A stretch of 64,000 nucleotides of DNA, taken from Bacteroidales bacterium (GTDB lineage Bacteria > Bacteroidota > Bacteroidia > Bacteroidales > Lentimicrobiaceae). Position 1 is the stretch's first letter; each line of letters opens with the position of its first letter. The notes beneath the pieces were generated by a model. The model did not search any database. It was not told the DNA's origin and saw nothing but the letters and a program-made list of their open reading frames with translations. Of this stretch, positions 22,701-27,911 are shown piece after piece. Made by a program: the position numbers and the translations under genes. Location: contig JADJEQ010000010.1 of the NCBI GenBank assembly GCA_016709025.1, positions 177,721-241,720 on the forward strand, in the 5' to 3' direction.

Positions 22701-25457
22701 TGTTTTAACAGAAGTCGCATTGTTTGAACAGGGTGCCAGTGCGGTAACCGTTAAGGTTAGGTTTACCGAGCCGGCAATAATATCAGACATACCAGGAGTA
22801 TAGGTAGGGCTTAAGGTACCATTGTTGGTAAATGTCCCGGTTCCGCTGGTTGTCCAGTTAATGCTGGCGTAATTGGTTGCTGAAGCATCTGAAATGGTAA
22901 GGCTTGATCCTTCGCACAAACCGGCTGGTGCACCTGCATCGGCTGTAGGTTCAGCATTCAGGAAAAGTGTCATCTGGTCGCTCACACCGGTTGCCGAACA
23001 GCTTCCATTACCGAAAGCAGTCAGGGTAAGGGTAACGAACCCGTTTGCCTGATCAGCTAAACTGGGATTATAAACCGGATGTAAAGCTACCGGGTTAGAG
23101 AAAGTACCACTTCCCGAAGTTGCCCATAAAAGTGAACCTGAGTTTGCTGCCGAGCTTCCTGAAATTGAATAACCGGATGAACTGCAATGTGCAACATCCG
23201 GGCCGGCATTTACCGTAGGAAGTGTAAGCAGGGTCAGGGTCATGTTATCGGAAACGCTTGCTGCGCAAGGTGCCAGTGGGAAAGCGGTCATCGTGAGTGT
23301 AACCGATCCGTTGGTTACATCGGCCGGGCTGGGAATATAGGTCGCCGTCGTGGCATTCTGGTTGATGAAGGAACCGCTTCCTGTGCTGGTCCAGTTTACC
23401 GACTGAAAGTTGGTTGCTGTACCGTTCAGGTTAACATTGCCGGTTCCGCATGATGTGAGGTCAATGCCTGCGCCGGCTGTCGGAGCCGGGGTAATGGTCA
23501 GTACCATCATATCGGTCGCTGAGAAGGTACAGGGCGCCGAAGCATTTGCTGTCAGCTGAATCGTTACGTAACCCTGAAGGCGATCAGCTATTGAAGGGTT
23601 GTAGGTAGTGGTCAGGTTGCCCGGAGCGCTGAAACTGCCGCTTCCGTCGAGTGCCTGCCACTGGGTTGAACTGTAGTTGGTTGCTGTACCATTGAGCATA
23701 TAGCTGCCCGTTGAATAACAGATCGAAGCGTCAGGACCTGCATTCACGGTAGGTGTACCGGAGATGGTCAGTGTCATGCTGCTGATTGCAGGGCTGCATG
23801 AACCATTGCCGTTTGCTGTCAGGGTCAGTACTGCACTTCCTGTGGAAAGGTCATTTGAGCCTGGTGTGTAGGTTGGATTCAGTCCCAGGGAATTGTCGAA
23901 TGAGCCGTCACCGCTTGTTGACCACAGCAAAGAGCTGTAGTTGGATGCACTTGCACCGGTAAGCTGATAAGTGCTACCGGGACAAATACCTGAATTGACA
24001 CCGGCATTGGCCGTTGGACTGCTGCTGATCAGAATGCTGAAATCAGGTGAAAATGTGCCATTTCCACAGGCATTTACGCCGCGAACCCTGATAATTCCGG
24101 GAACTGCCCCGGCTGTTGAATTCAGGGTAATTGTTGAACCGGTAGCCGATCCGCTTACGGTAAATCCTGCCGGGTATACCCAAACATAGGAACTTGCATA
24201 AGCAACAGGAGCAACACTGAAAACCAGGTTGCTCTCGTTCTGACATACGGTTGAAGGGCCGCTGATACTTCCGGCTGCGATAGGAAGATTGCTCACTATA
24301 ACTGCATAAGCAGCCGACCATTGGCCGGCTCTGCATCCGTTGGTTCCTCTGACCATTATATTTCCGGAAGCAGCTGTAGAACTGAAATTTACTGTAATCT
24401 GGTTGGTGTTGGCGCCTGTATTGATGGTTGCGCCTACCGGTAATTGCCATTCATAACCGTTGGCAAGGTTGATTGCAGGAACCATGTAGGTTACGCCGAT
24501 CTGACCCTGACAAACTGCAGAGGAGCCGGTGATAAGTCCTGGATTGGCGGGAAGACGGTTTACTGTGATGACCAGAATTGGTGACCATGCTCCGTTGCCA
24601 CAGGCATTGGTGCCGCGAACCCGTATATCGCCCGATGAAGCTGTGGTGCTGAAATCAACGGTGATGGAATTGGTATTGTTGCCTGCTGTGATGGTTGCGC
24701 CTGATGGTAGAGTCCATTCATATCCGGTAGCGTTGGTTATCGGACTAACTGAATATGAAGTGCCGGATTGACCCTGGCATACGGATGATGAACCTGAGAT
24801 TATCCCGGCGGCGGAAGGTAACGATGAAACGGTCACAAAAAGTGATGAGGAAGCACCATTGCCGCAACTGTTGGTTCCGAAAACAGAAATATTGCCTGAT
24901 GAAGCCGTGGCAGAGAAATTAACGGTTATGGTATTCGTGTTGTTTCCATTGACTATGTTTACACCGGAGGGTACCGACCAGGTATATCCTGTAGCATAAG
25001 TAATGGCTGGAACCGAATAAACCACCGAATTGGTTGACTGGCATACAGAGCTATTGCCTGAAACAAAACCAGCTGCCAGTGGCAGCGGATTAACCTGAAT
25101 GGTTACCGGACTTCCGGTATCATTGCCCAGGCAACCGTCAGCATCCATGATCTGAGAGATCTTATAATCACCACCAGTGCCGGTAGTGATGGTATATGGG
25201 CTGGCCATGATACCGGTAATCTCCGGTTGGTCTACTCCGTTTATGGAATATATAACACGCCAGGGAGCTGTTCCCTGGGATACATATAGCAATACATTGG
25301 TGGACCCACCCTGGCAAATGGTAGCATCGCCTGTTAAATAGGCCTCAGGCGGTGTAGCACAAGGCTGCGCAGCCAATTGTAAAGTTGTAAAAAGCGCAAA
25401 TAGTATCAGCGCCCTTTTTTTGTCTTTCCCCCCGAAAATTCTGTAAAAGGTCTTCAT
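7761..25457 (-). CDS. Giant repetitive T9SS-exported adhesin-like protein (5,898 codons open)
   Basis: The frame starts at an ATG followed by a signal peptide (residues 1-31: charged start, then ALILFALFTTLQLAAQ). Residues of about 130-480 form five PKD-like domains with CQGQxxxxYSV and WTLPSGATI cores. Next come 42 tandem modules of about 85 residues with the pattern NAGPDAxICEGxxYTI, ATNYSSLxWTTSGTGTF, NxxTLxPTYTPSAADIANGS, VTLTLTAxxxxPC. Then follow two PKD-like domains, six Ig-like modules with GPxxFCxGGSVxLxAPAGYA and YLWSNGxTTQ, and 12 more 85-residue modules. Composition is rich in Ser, Thr, Gly, Asn and Ala and poor in Lys and Arg, fitting a secreted elongated fibre. No enzymatic motif was seen. 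It is one gene with the fragments down to 1736. The role as surface adhesin or gliding-related filament is inferred from architecture. Confidence 0.9.
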   Translation of the reverse strand: MKTFYRIFGGKDKKRALILFALFTTLQLAAQPCATPPEAYLTGDATICQGGSTNVLLYVSQGTAPWRVIYSINGVDQPEITGIMASPYTITTGTGGDYKISQIMDADGCLGNDTGSPVTIQVNPLPLAAGFVSGNSSVCQSTNSVVYSVPAITYATGYTWSVPSGVNIVNGNNTNTITVNFSATASSGNISVFGTNSCGNGASSSLFVTVSSLPSAAGIISGSSSVCQGQSGTSYSVSPITNATGYEWTLPSGATITAGNNTNSITVDFSTTASSGDIRVRGTNACGNGAWSPILVITVNRLPANPGLITGSSAVCQGQIGVTYMVPAINLANGYEWQLPVGATINTGANTNQITVNFSSTAASGNIMVRGTNGCRAGQWSAAYAVIVSNLPIAAGSISGPSTVCQNESNLVFSVAPVAYASSYVWVYPAGFTVSGSATGSTITLNSTAGAVPGIIRVRGVNACGNGTFSPDFSILISSSPTANAGVNSGICPGSTYQLTGASASNYSSLLWSTSGDGSFDNSLGLNPTYTPGSNDLSTGSAVLTLTANGNGSCSPAISSMTLTISGTPTVNAGPDASICYSTGSYMLNGTATNYSSTQWQALDGSGSFSAPGNLTTTYNPSIADRLQGYVTIQLTANASAPCTFSATDMMVLTITPAPTAGAGIDLTSCGTGNVNLNGTATNFQSVNWTSTGSGSFINQNATTATYIPSPADVTNGSVTLTMTAFPLAPCAASVSDNMTLTLLTLPTVNAGPDVAHCSSSGYSISGSSAANSGSLLWATSGSGTFSNPVALHPVYNPSLADQANGFVTLTLTAFGNGSCSATGVSDQMTLFLNAEPTADAGAPAGLCEGSSLTISDASATNYASINWTTSGTGTFTNNGTLSPTYTPGMSDIIAGSVNLTLTVTALAPCSNNATSVKTLSITRNPQANAGADGSTCGINPYTVTGASASNYSSLMWSTSGSGSFVNAAILNATYIPGASDLLSGIVTLTMTVNGISPCSVPVTDNMILNVIDTPTAAAGLDGATCETTAFIVSSASATNYSTINWTTTGTGTLSNANTLTPTYLPSHNDALAGSVTLTLTANGTLPCAVAATDMMQIAITPTPIISAGVNFSVCGDNSFMVPGASAQYYSSLNWTSSGTGTFVNASQINPTYTPSAADVANGMVTLTLTATGNAPCVAPVTSAILVTVNQIPVVFAGNDITICEGPHNVTGATATNYNTLMWTSNGDGVFINPTVLNPIYTPGPGDLINGLVTLTLSATSLPPCTDVVSDNVIFNINPSPLAYAGPNATICEGDTYELINATASNYTSLAWSTSGSGNFNNMNTLNPIYTPSLADIANGAVTLTLTLNNPPCLPQTSDMTLAIRQNPVANAGTDAAICEGNSYTINNASATNASSVLWASSGSGTLMNPTSLTPTYLPSAADIMIGSVELTMTVVATAPCIATDVDLMEITITREPTAFAGNDEIICANQTHTIVGSNASQYSSLAWSTSGDGVLIAANTLYPTYIPGTIDGSLGFAILTLTAYGINPCTGNATDQMMLTVVPEPVVNAGPDIQICVGSNVILINATATSVSSVFWTTSGSGTFSDPTLVNPVYTPSAQDISNGTVILNVTGQGVTPCTTVATDAMVLQISQPPVVDAGSDGEICETDQYYIFDASASDYSAITWTTMGDGSFSNHNSINPTYTPGPADIAARSVLLYLNATSLLPCSGSVSDAMLLTIDPMPTISAGTDAAICESGTYLLSGAIAMDYSSLAWSSSGSGWFSNNVSLHPIYTPSPADIINGSVNLTLTVNGLLPCTGQVTDGMVLTIEPMPTADAGIDETICVGSFTLTNASAANYNTLHWVSSGSSGTLLNANTITPTYMPSAADILAGSVVLTLTASANTPCAVNAVDQMVITIRPITAISAGADATICQGSTFTPNTATAVNYSTILWTSSGSGAFINSNTLTPTYTPSPADIALGWVTLTLTANSIVPCTQTVTDNMILTITPQAVVEAGPSVTICESDVYTTSGASVTNNTSLLWSTNGTGTFANAALLVTGYTPSAADIANGSVILTLTAVSQAPCVAPVSDFLVLTIQPGPQADAGSDDAICEDESYLVSGASATDYSTVLWTTSGNGTFVDATTLSPTYTPGSADIASGSVILTLTAQPKSPCTAQSSDSFILTVNPVATVDAGADASVCEGTGLIILDATATDYTTVNWTTSGTGTFNNGNTLSPTYFPSPEDVTNGSVILTLSAGSMAACSQTISDTKLVTVSPLATVDAGVDATSCGLAGFNITGASASNQISLSWTTSGSGVFSDASLLNPMYMPSAADLLAGNVTLTLTATSPAPCTTHPSDSFVLTLQPEATADAGADATVCEGDTYTVFDATATNYSAINWTTDGTGVLVNGNSLNPTYTPSAADALAGSVTMMLTSYGISPCGDVNDTKILTISAMPVVNAGPDAEICFGNSYPLSLSTAQFQSAVTWTTSGSGSFNNPALLHAVYTPSAADLLATQVILTLTANATAPCNGTVSDFMILMFKEGPVTNAGADESICEGSTFTVSTATASNYLSLDWSTSGTGSFTLGNTLTPTYTPGVADLLTGFVTLTLTAQGNPPCAIFSDDMVLTFAEPVLADAGADVTVCEGQVVIVADASAQNYASVNWTASGTGVLSNPNTLTPTYTPSAGDLIAGSVNLTLTAFGTAPCNGTASSIKVISITPAPQVNAGTDETLCQGNTFTVSSASASGTATLNWTTSGTGSFSGNGTLTPTYTPSLADFISGSVTLTLTGTAVSPCAAPATDAMILTLIPAATVNAGTDANICETDSYTVSTASATNYSSIVWTSNGTGSLLNPNTLTPTYTPGAADITAGTVTLTLSALSAAPCSIPVSDYMVLTISPMPEANAGSDATICEGQQYTISGASATTGLTFTWTSNGTGSFLNSNTLTPTYTPSPADIANGLVTITLSVQGTGSCNALVSDQMDLTIDPMAAVDAGADDAICEGFSYTLSLASASDYASLMWTTSGSGSFTNPAIVNATYNPSAADIANGSVVLTISATAAGVCAGSVSDMMTLDFNTLPLVNAGSDLNSCDAVITINGATASNYSTLLWTSAGTGTLSNATTLSPTYVPSATDLTNGFVDLTLTAQATTPCTGSASDVMRLILNQGAVVNAGNDGAICAGSTFTINGANATNASLITWSTSGSGTFSNDHILNPVYTPSASDILAGTVTLTLTATPVAPCSALVSDNLTLTIAPVATAYAGIDGVSCSPTFLITGATATHYSSFNWATSGTGTFVNQTTLTPTYQPSAADFTAGSVVITLEVFSQSPCTQLVTDAMTLTLMNEPTANAGTDASVCQGSTFMVVSASATNYNTLNWTTSGSGTFASQNTLNPVYTPSVTDIANGSVVLTLTATASSPCNNAATDQMTLTIVRSATASAGADASVCEGSNYTLAGSVSNSSLFTWSSNGTGSFTNGSTLTPTYNPSAADIAAGGVTITLTAFANAPCNAPATDLMILTITRLPIVNAGPDATSCSNNFPITTASASLYNTLTWSTTGTGTFINPNSINPTYVASIADITAGSVTLTLTASGNSPCTTGTSDQMVLSFAPVPTVFAGADAAVCGINSYSIADATAAQYSNLTWSTSGTGTFSNTTMLNPVYMPSAADLASGSVILTLTATSLAPCNTTAADQMTLTFNLSPIANAGPDASSCGTVAFQVTGATASNNSSVYWTHNGTGIFAGSNGLNPVYTPSQGDVINGQVTLTLHVTALAPCTGEVTDAMILNLQPGPDANAGADISICEGQSITLSSAVASGYATLAWTTSGSGTFSSTTATNPIYFPSAGDITAGSVNLTLTLQGAPPCNTIASDFMVLTIQGLPVANAGPDAVSCGSTYQLINASASNYTSVNWTTSGTGFFSNSTLVNPVYTPSAGDNTAGSVVLTMTVTGVNPCNVQMADQMTLTIGSAVLANAGIDASTCGGNSFTVSTSSATNYNTINWTTSGTGTFVNQTSLYPTYTPSAGDRALGFVTLTMHVQGIAPCFLNVQDNMLLTINAGATANAGPDAQVCDGSNFTVSGATATGYVAINWSTTGTGTITSGNTLTPTYVPSAQDYINGNVILTLSVISAAPCTGNVSDEMMLNFIDGPVANAGPDAEVCFGTNYTVTGASASGYLTINWISTGSGTLVNANSLSPTYMPSNADRVAGSVNLILTVQGAAPCFGSASDVMTLSVSSLPVVPGTISGPQNVCAGQTGVSYSVSPVQYATGYNWVLPSGATIVAGANTANIVVDFSMSAVSGSIFVNATSACGNGPVSAAYPVTVSPLPGNPGIIMGPAMLCQNSTGVVYSINPVTGATAYQWTVPTGATIVAGTGTNVITVDFSTSALSGNVTVIPQNACGSGTTSTLAVTVNPMPVAPVIAASGPIEFCEGGSVVLSATPGYASYLWSNGMTTQDITVTTFGTYSVVASDAAGCASLASNQISVNVHMQFVPVVIASGPTDLCQGGSVTLTAPAGYASYLWNTGQTTTSITVNSAGVYNVTVTDLFGCTSLPSADIAVTINPTPPTPVIAASGPVNFCAGGSVTLSAPAGYATYLWSNGETTQSILVTSSGVFSVIVSNVSGCSSLPSASVSVLVNPYPATPVITAMGPTTFCHGGSVILTATAGFASYLWSNGATTQNITVTTSGSYTVVVTDAIGCSSQPSAPVSVTVMQPPTPTIVANGPVNFCVGGSVVLTAPAGYAAYLWSNGEITQSISVTTSGSYTVQVTDALGCISDPSNAIAVNVYPPTTPPVIVALGPTTICSGETVTLSAPAGYATYFWSNGQSTRNIIVSTAGSYFVTVTDANGCSSVASNTITVDVVQPPTADAGSNATICAGDNFTVSGATATNYSLLTWTSSGSGFFVNNGNLDPTYVPSPGDLSTGSVILTLSATGNGPCTMADESSILLSFTTAPAAYAGVDFTICEGANINITTATASEYQTIFWSTSGSGMFLNGNTLTPTYIPSALDVNSGIVSLTLTATAYAPCANPATDAMMVTIHQAPQVFAGDDTSVCPPDQYTTLTATAVNYTHLQWTTNGTGTFTDPTALVTVYSPSAGDISNGSVTLNLTAYANAPCVSVSDDIVLILVEDPTSNAGSDMTICEGSNIILNGTATGYQSIFWSTSGSGTIVNGNTLSPTYIPGLTDITNGWVTLTLTANPLAPCAVPAIDAMQLNITRSPQIFAGADVSLCPAGPYTTSTATAAFFSNLLWATNGTGTFSNTTTTVTTYTPSVADIANGTVTLTLTGYANSPCTSVSDEIVLLLSNEPLASAGPDMLICEGNTVNITGASASNYQSLNWATTGTGTIVNGNSLTPTYIPSIADINNGSVILSLTATPHAPCANAATDAMTITISRTPQIFAGDDIALCPAGPYTTSTATASFYSMLQWTSNGTGTFSTPNALVTTYTPSANDIANGNVTLTLTGFANAPCANVSDNVVITLTQQAIVNAGLDATICEGMQYTISGASASNYQSISWISTGTGVIMNGNTLTPTYIPSMADITNGGVVLSLIATPIAPCNGNITDAMQLTITRTPVVFAGTDAAICPPDAYTVSDATAANCAAILWATSGTGIFSSTSTLITIYNPSPADIAAGTVTLTLTGFANSPCTNSSDEVVLYFVAEALANAGADATICEGSQYLISGATAGNYSTLNWSTSGTGTFVGNGTLTPTYIPSTADVNLGMVILTLTANPMAPCAIAASDAMILNIERTATANAGPNASTCYGDAFILAGATAAFYSDVLWTTSGTGSFTNPTEVNATYIPSAADLAAGSVTLTINAYGNAPCNDASDFMVLGITPGATVDAGPDTNICFGPAPVTGASATNYASLQWTVSFGTGMIINAGNILPTYLPSAGDLANGYAILTLTVNPLAPCTDPIADNKTPYHQRNSAG
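8580..10700 (-). repeat. Higher-order repeat: alternating module pairs in the giant gene
   Basis: Within the giant ORF, eight successive 85-residue modules alternate between two types. One has NAGxDxTICEG and IPSxxDI; the other has VFAGxDxxxCPxxPYTT and ends SVSDxIVL. The four type-2 modules begin QVFAGDDTSVCPPDQYTT, QIFAGADVSLCPAGPYTT, QIFAGDDIALCPAGPYTT and VVFAGTDAAICPPDAYTV. The amplified unit is therefore a pair of about 170 residues (about 510 bp). Coordinates are approximate. Confidence 0.7.
12840..24025 (-). repeat. Tandem array of 42 modules of about 85 residues
   Basis: I counted 42 consecutive openings of the form xAGxDxxxCxxxxYxx in the giant ORF between these approximate coordinates, giving a period of about 266 bp. 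Each module has one conserved Cys near its start and a second Cys near its end, often as APC, which could form one disulfide per module. The repeats are diverged rather than near-identical at DNA level. Confidence 0.8.
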
Positions 25458-26245
25458 ATTATTCTGTATTATAATTTCGTCTGTAAAGAACTATTCATCA
25501 TATCCGGCTGCACAAAGCACCCCAAATGAATTCTTTTGTTTATCATTCCAAGTGCAAGAAGTAATACGACAATTGCAATTTTTTTTTACATTTTCTGATT
25601 GTGTTTTCATTATACAGATTCAACTTGCACAATATCAATGATATGCATGAGTTGTTTGTGAGAAGTCCTTACTATTCAATACTTTTTAGGCGTTTATATA
25701 CCTGTTCTCCGCTATTTGCAAGCACTTCAGACCATGTAAAAAATCGGACTGGTTTTCAGGCGCTAGTTAAAAATTTTACAGTTAGATATAAAAATTATAC
25801 ATTTATATTTTATCGAAACGCTTCCCTTATTTTTCGGGGCGATAACAGGAGAATTCTTACATAGAATTATTTGATATAAAAAATTTCAATACTGTAAATT
25901 TTGCTGGTTCAGACGTGATGTAATAAATTTTTACAAAATATGGTATAAGACTTTCGGATTTGGCATATGCCATACAAATGAATCATGCTTTTTTGCCAGG
26001 CAATCCCGGAAAACCAGGAAATCCCTGCGGAATAAAGAGTTCTCGTGCCAAAGGAAATATATATTGGAAGCATACCGTTTATGAAGCCCTGATTTCTCCT
26101 TTTCTTGCTTTAATAGCTTAATTTTGCATCATAACCTTGCCTTAGTCTGAATGATTTGCATAATTGACTAAAACAAACAAATCTATCTGGTTGCATCAGG
26201 CAGTCAGACAAGCAATCCGACCTATAAAATCAAAATTCTTCACGG
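25458..26245. other. Intergenic region between divergent genes
   Basis: This AT-rich stretch separates the start of the giant adhesin (minus) from the aldo/keto reductase (plus). I see no convincing gene. A plus-strand frame at 25601-25864 has no recognisable start context or protein character. No good TAnnTTTG element for the giant gene was found within about 140 bases of its ATG. Confidence 0.5.
26093..26126 (+). promoter_or_regulatory. Candidate promoter of the aldo/keto reductase gene
   Basis: TAATTTTG at 26119-26126 matches the -7 consensus TAnnTTTG, with TTTC at 26093-26096 as a near match to the -33 TTTG, 22 bases upstream. This would give a leader of about 110 bases. Confidence 0.35.
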
Positions 26246-27082
26246 ATGAAATCGATTGACAGTATAAAGGTCTTTACATTGAATAATTCCATACCGATGC
26301 CGGCTGTTGGATTGGGCGTTTATCAAATGCCAAACGGACCACTTACCCAGCGGGCTGTTGATTATGCACTCAGGTGTGGCTATCGCCACATTGATACCGC
26401 CATGATTTACCGCAACGAAGAATCTGTTGGGAAGGCCATTGCGGCTGGGTTTGTGCCCCGTGAAGAGTTGTTTGTTACAACCAAGCTCTGGAACTCAGAC
26501 CAGGGATATGATCAGGCTATTAAAGCCTGCAATGCAAGTCTCAACAGGTTGGGCCTCACCTGGGTTGATCTGTATCTTATTCACTGGCCGGTGCATGGAA
26601 AGCGAAAGGATTCGTGGAAAGCACTGGAAACCCTGTACGATGAAGGGAAATGCAGGGCCATTGGGGTAAGCAACTATATGTCTCTCCATCTCGAGGAACT
26701 CCTCGGTTACTGCAGGGTGGTGCCCGCCGCCAACCAGCTGGAATTACACCCCTACCTGTATAATTCGAGAATCGAAACCGTTGACCTCTGCCGCAGAACC
26801 GGAATCCTGCCGGTTGCATACAGCCCGCTTACCAAGGGAATAAAGCTGAGGGACCCCCTGCTTGTTAAAACAGCCGGGAATTTTGGAAAAAGCACGGCTC
26901 AACTGCTGATCCGGTGGGCATTTTAACAGGGATTTGCAGTAATCCCCAAATCATCTGCTAACTTCAGAATAGTTGAAAATTTCCAAATGTTTGATTTTAA
27001 TATCACTCCCGAAGATATGGAATTGCTGAACGAATTGGATAAAAATCTGGCTACCGGCTGGGATCCGTCAGATGCACTTTGA
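26246..27082 (+). pseudogene. Aldo/keto reductase with in-frame TAA
   Basis: The first 226 codons encode an aldo/keto reductase: MPAVGLGVYQM near the start, then the catalytic tetrad D50, Y55, K80 and H113 in HIDTAMIYRNEE, VTTKLWN and YLIHWP, and AIGVSNY. The frame stops with TAA at 26924-26926 after LIRWAF, but continues unshifted to a TGA at 27080-27082. The continuation includes GFAVIPKSS and EDMELLNELDKN, the conserved NADPH-binding and C-terminal parts of the family. The likely original codon was CAA (Gln), so one C-to-T change explains the break. Members of this family reduce aldehydes and ketones with NADPH. The gene lies next to the BMC operon but is divergent from it and outside the repeat tract, so a role in the compartment is unproven. 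Confidence 0.8.
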
Positions 27083-27084
27083 AG

Positions 27085-27890
27085 AAGGGACGAGGGAGTT
27101 TCGTTTTCTGTTCATCCCCAAAGGGACAAGGGGACAAGGGAAGGGGGACAAGGAGAGAAAAAGTGGAAAAGTTAAAGAGTGAAGGAGTGATGCTACAACT
27201 GAACTCAGCAACCAGGTGAAAAGTGAACGATTATATAGATAGGCTCTCCTTGTCACCATCTCCCCTTGTCCCCTTGTCTGTCGCTAAAGAGACGAAATTC
27301 CCCAATTAACCCCGCCCTGGCCAAAGAAGGGACGAGGGGCGTTTGGGACGAGGGACGGAGATCCTGCTTGAAAGGATTGGGAGGGAGAAAGGAGGGGGGG
27401 AGAGATTCCAAATAAAACGGGGGTAGGGGGGCTTGCCAATGCCTTCCCCTTGTCCCCATTTCTCCTTGTCCCCGTGTCTGCTGCTAAAAAGACGAAATTT
27501 CCCAATAACTCCATGCTCCATGCCCCATGCTCCATGCCCCCCATGCTCTGTGCCCTGAGCTCTGTGCCCTGTGCCCTGCGCCCTGTGCCAAAGAAGGGAC
27601 GAGGGGCGTTTGGGACGAGGGACGAACATCCTGCTTGAAAGGATTATGGGAGTGGGAGAAAAGGAGAGTGGGAGAAGGGGAGAGTGAGAGAATTACCAAT
27701 TTCCAACATCAAAATCCACTGAGGATTGGACAGGGGTGTAACTTCTGCAACTAATGCCTTCCCCTTGTCCCCATTTCTCCTTGTCCCCTTGTCTGTTGGT
27801 AAAGTGACGAAATTTCCCGGTTACCGTCCCCTTGTCCCCATTTCCCCTTGTCCCCGTGTCTGATGCTAAGTAGACGAATCCTCACTTTTT
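27085..27890 (+). repeat. Compound intergenic repeat tract, left of the BMC operon
   Basis: No gene. The tract is built from recurring blocks: gaagggacgagg..., ccttgtccccatttccc, gtctgttgctaaagagacg (with variants), and heptamer runs such as ccatgctccatgcc and ccctgtgccctgcg at about 27510-27593. The same blocks in the same orientation occur at 35640-37078, and one begins at the right window edge (63985). ORFs over it are low-complexity shadows. Confidence 0.85.
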
Positions 27891-27911
27891 AAAGCTGTGC
27901 CCTGTGCCAGA

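Larger units (their letters stand above)
1736..25457 (-). other. Reconstructed extent of the giant T9SS type B adhesin gene
   Basis: The minus strand from 25457 to 1736 encodes one continuous series of domains if about nine single-base indels are corrected. The order is signal peptide, five PKD-like domains, 42 modules of about 85 residues, two PKD-like domains, six Ig-like modules of about 74 residues, 16 more of the 85-residue modules, about 18 PKD domains, and a gliding-motility/T9SS type B C-terminal domain. The whole would be roughly 7,900 residues. The frame breaks I can place are near 7789-7792, 5732-5734, 4392-4394, 3492-3493, 3422-3424, 2831-2834, about 2700, about 2530 and about 2118. 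Each is a single-base change and most fall in short homopolymers. Confidence 0.75.

Noticed and set aside
6740..25000. Regular 220-266 bp periodicity that could suggest a CRISPR or satellite
   Set aside because: The period is that of protein modules in one long open frame; units are diverged at DNA level and there are no spacers.
25601..25864. 87-codon plus-strand frame upstream of the aldo/keto reductase
   Set aside because: No recognisable protein character or ribosome site; the sequence is AT-rich intergenic.
27253..27754. Several short frames rich in Pro, His, Ala and Cys
   Set aside because: They read through the compound repeat and heptamers in every frame; the same peptides recur at 35.8-37.1 kb.
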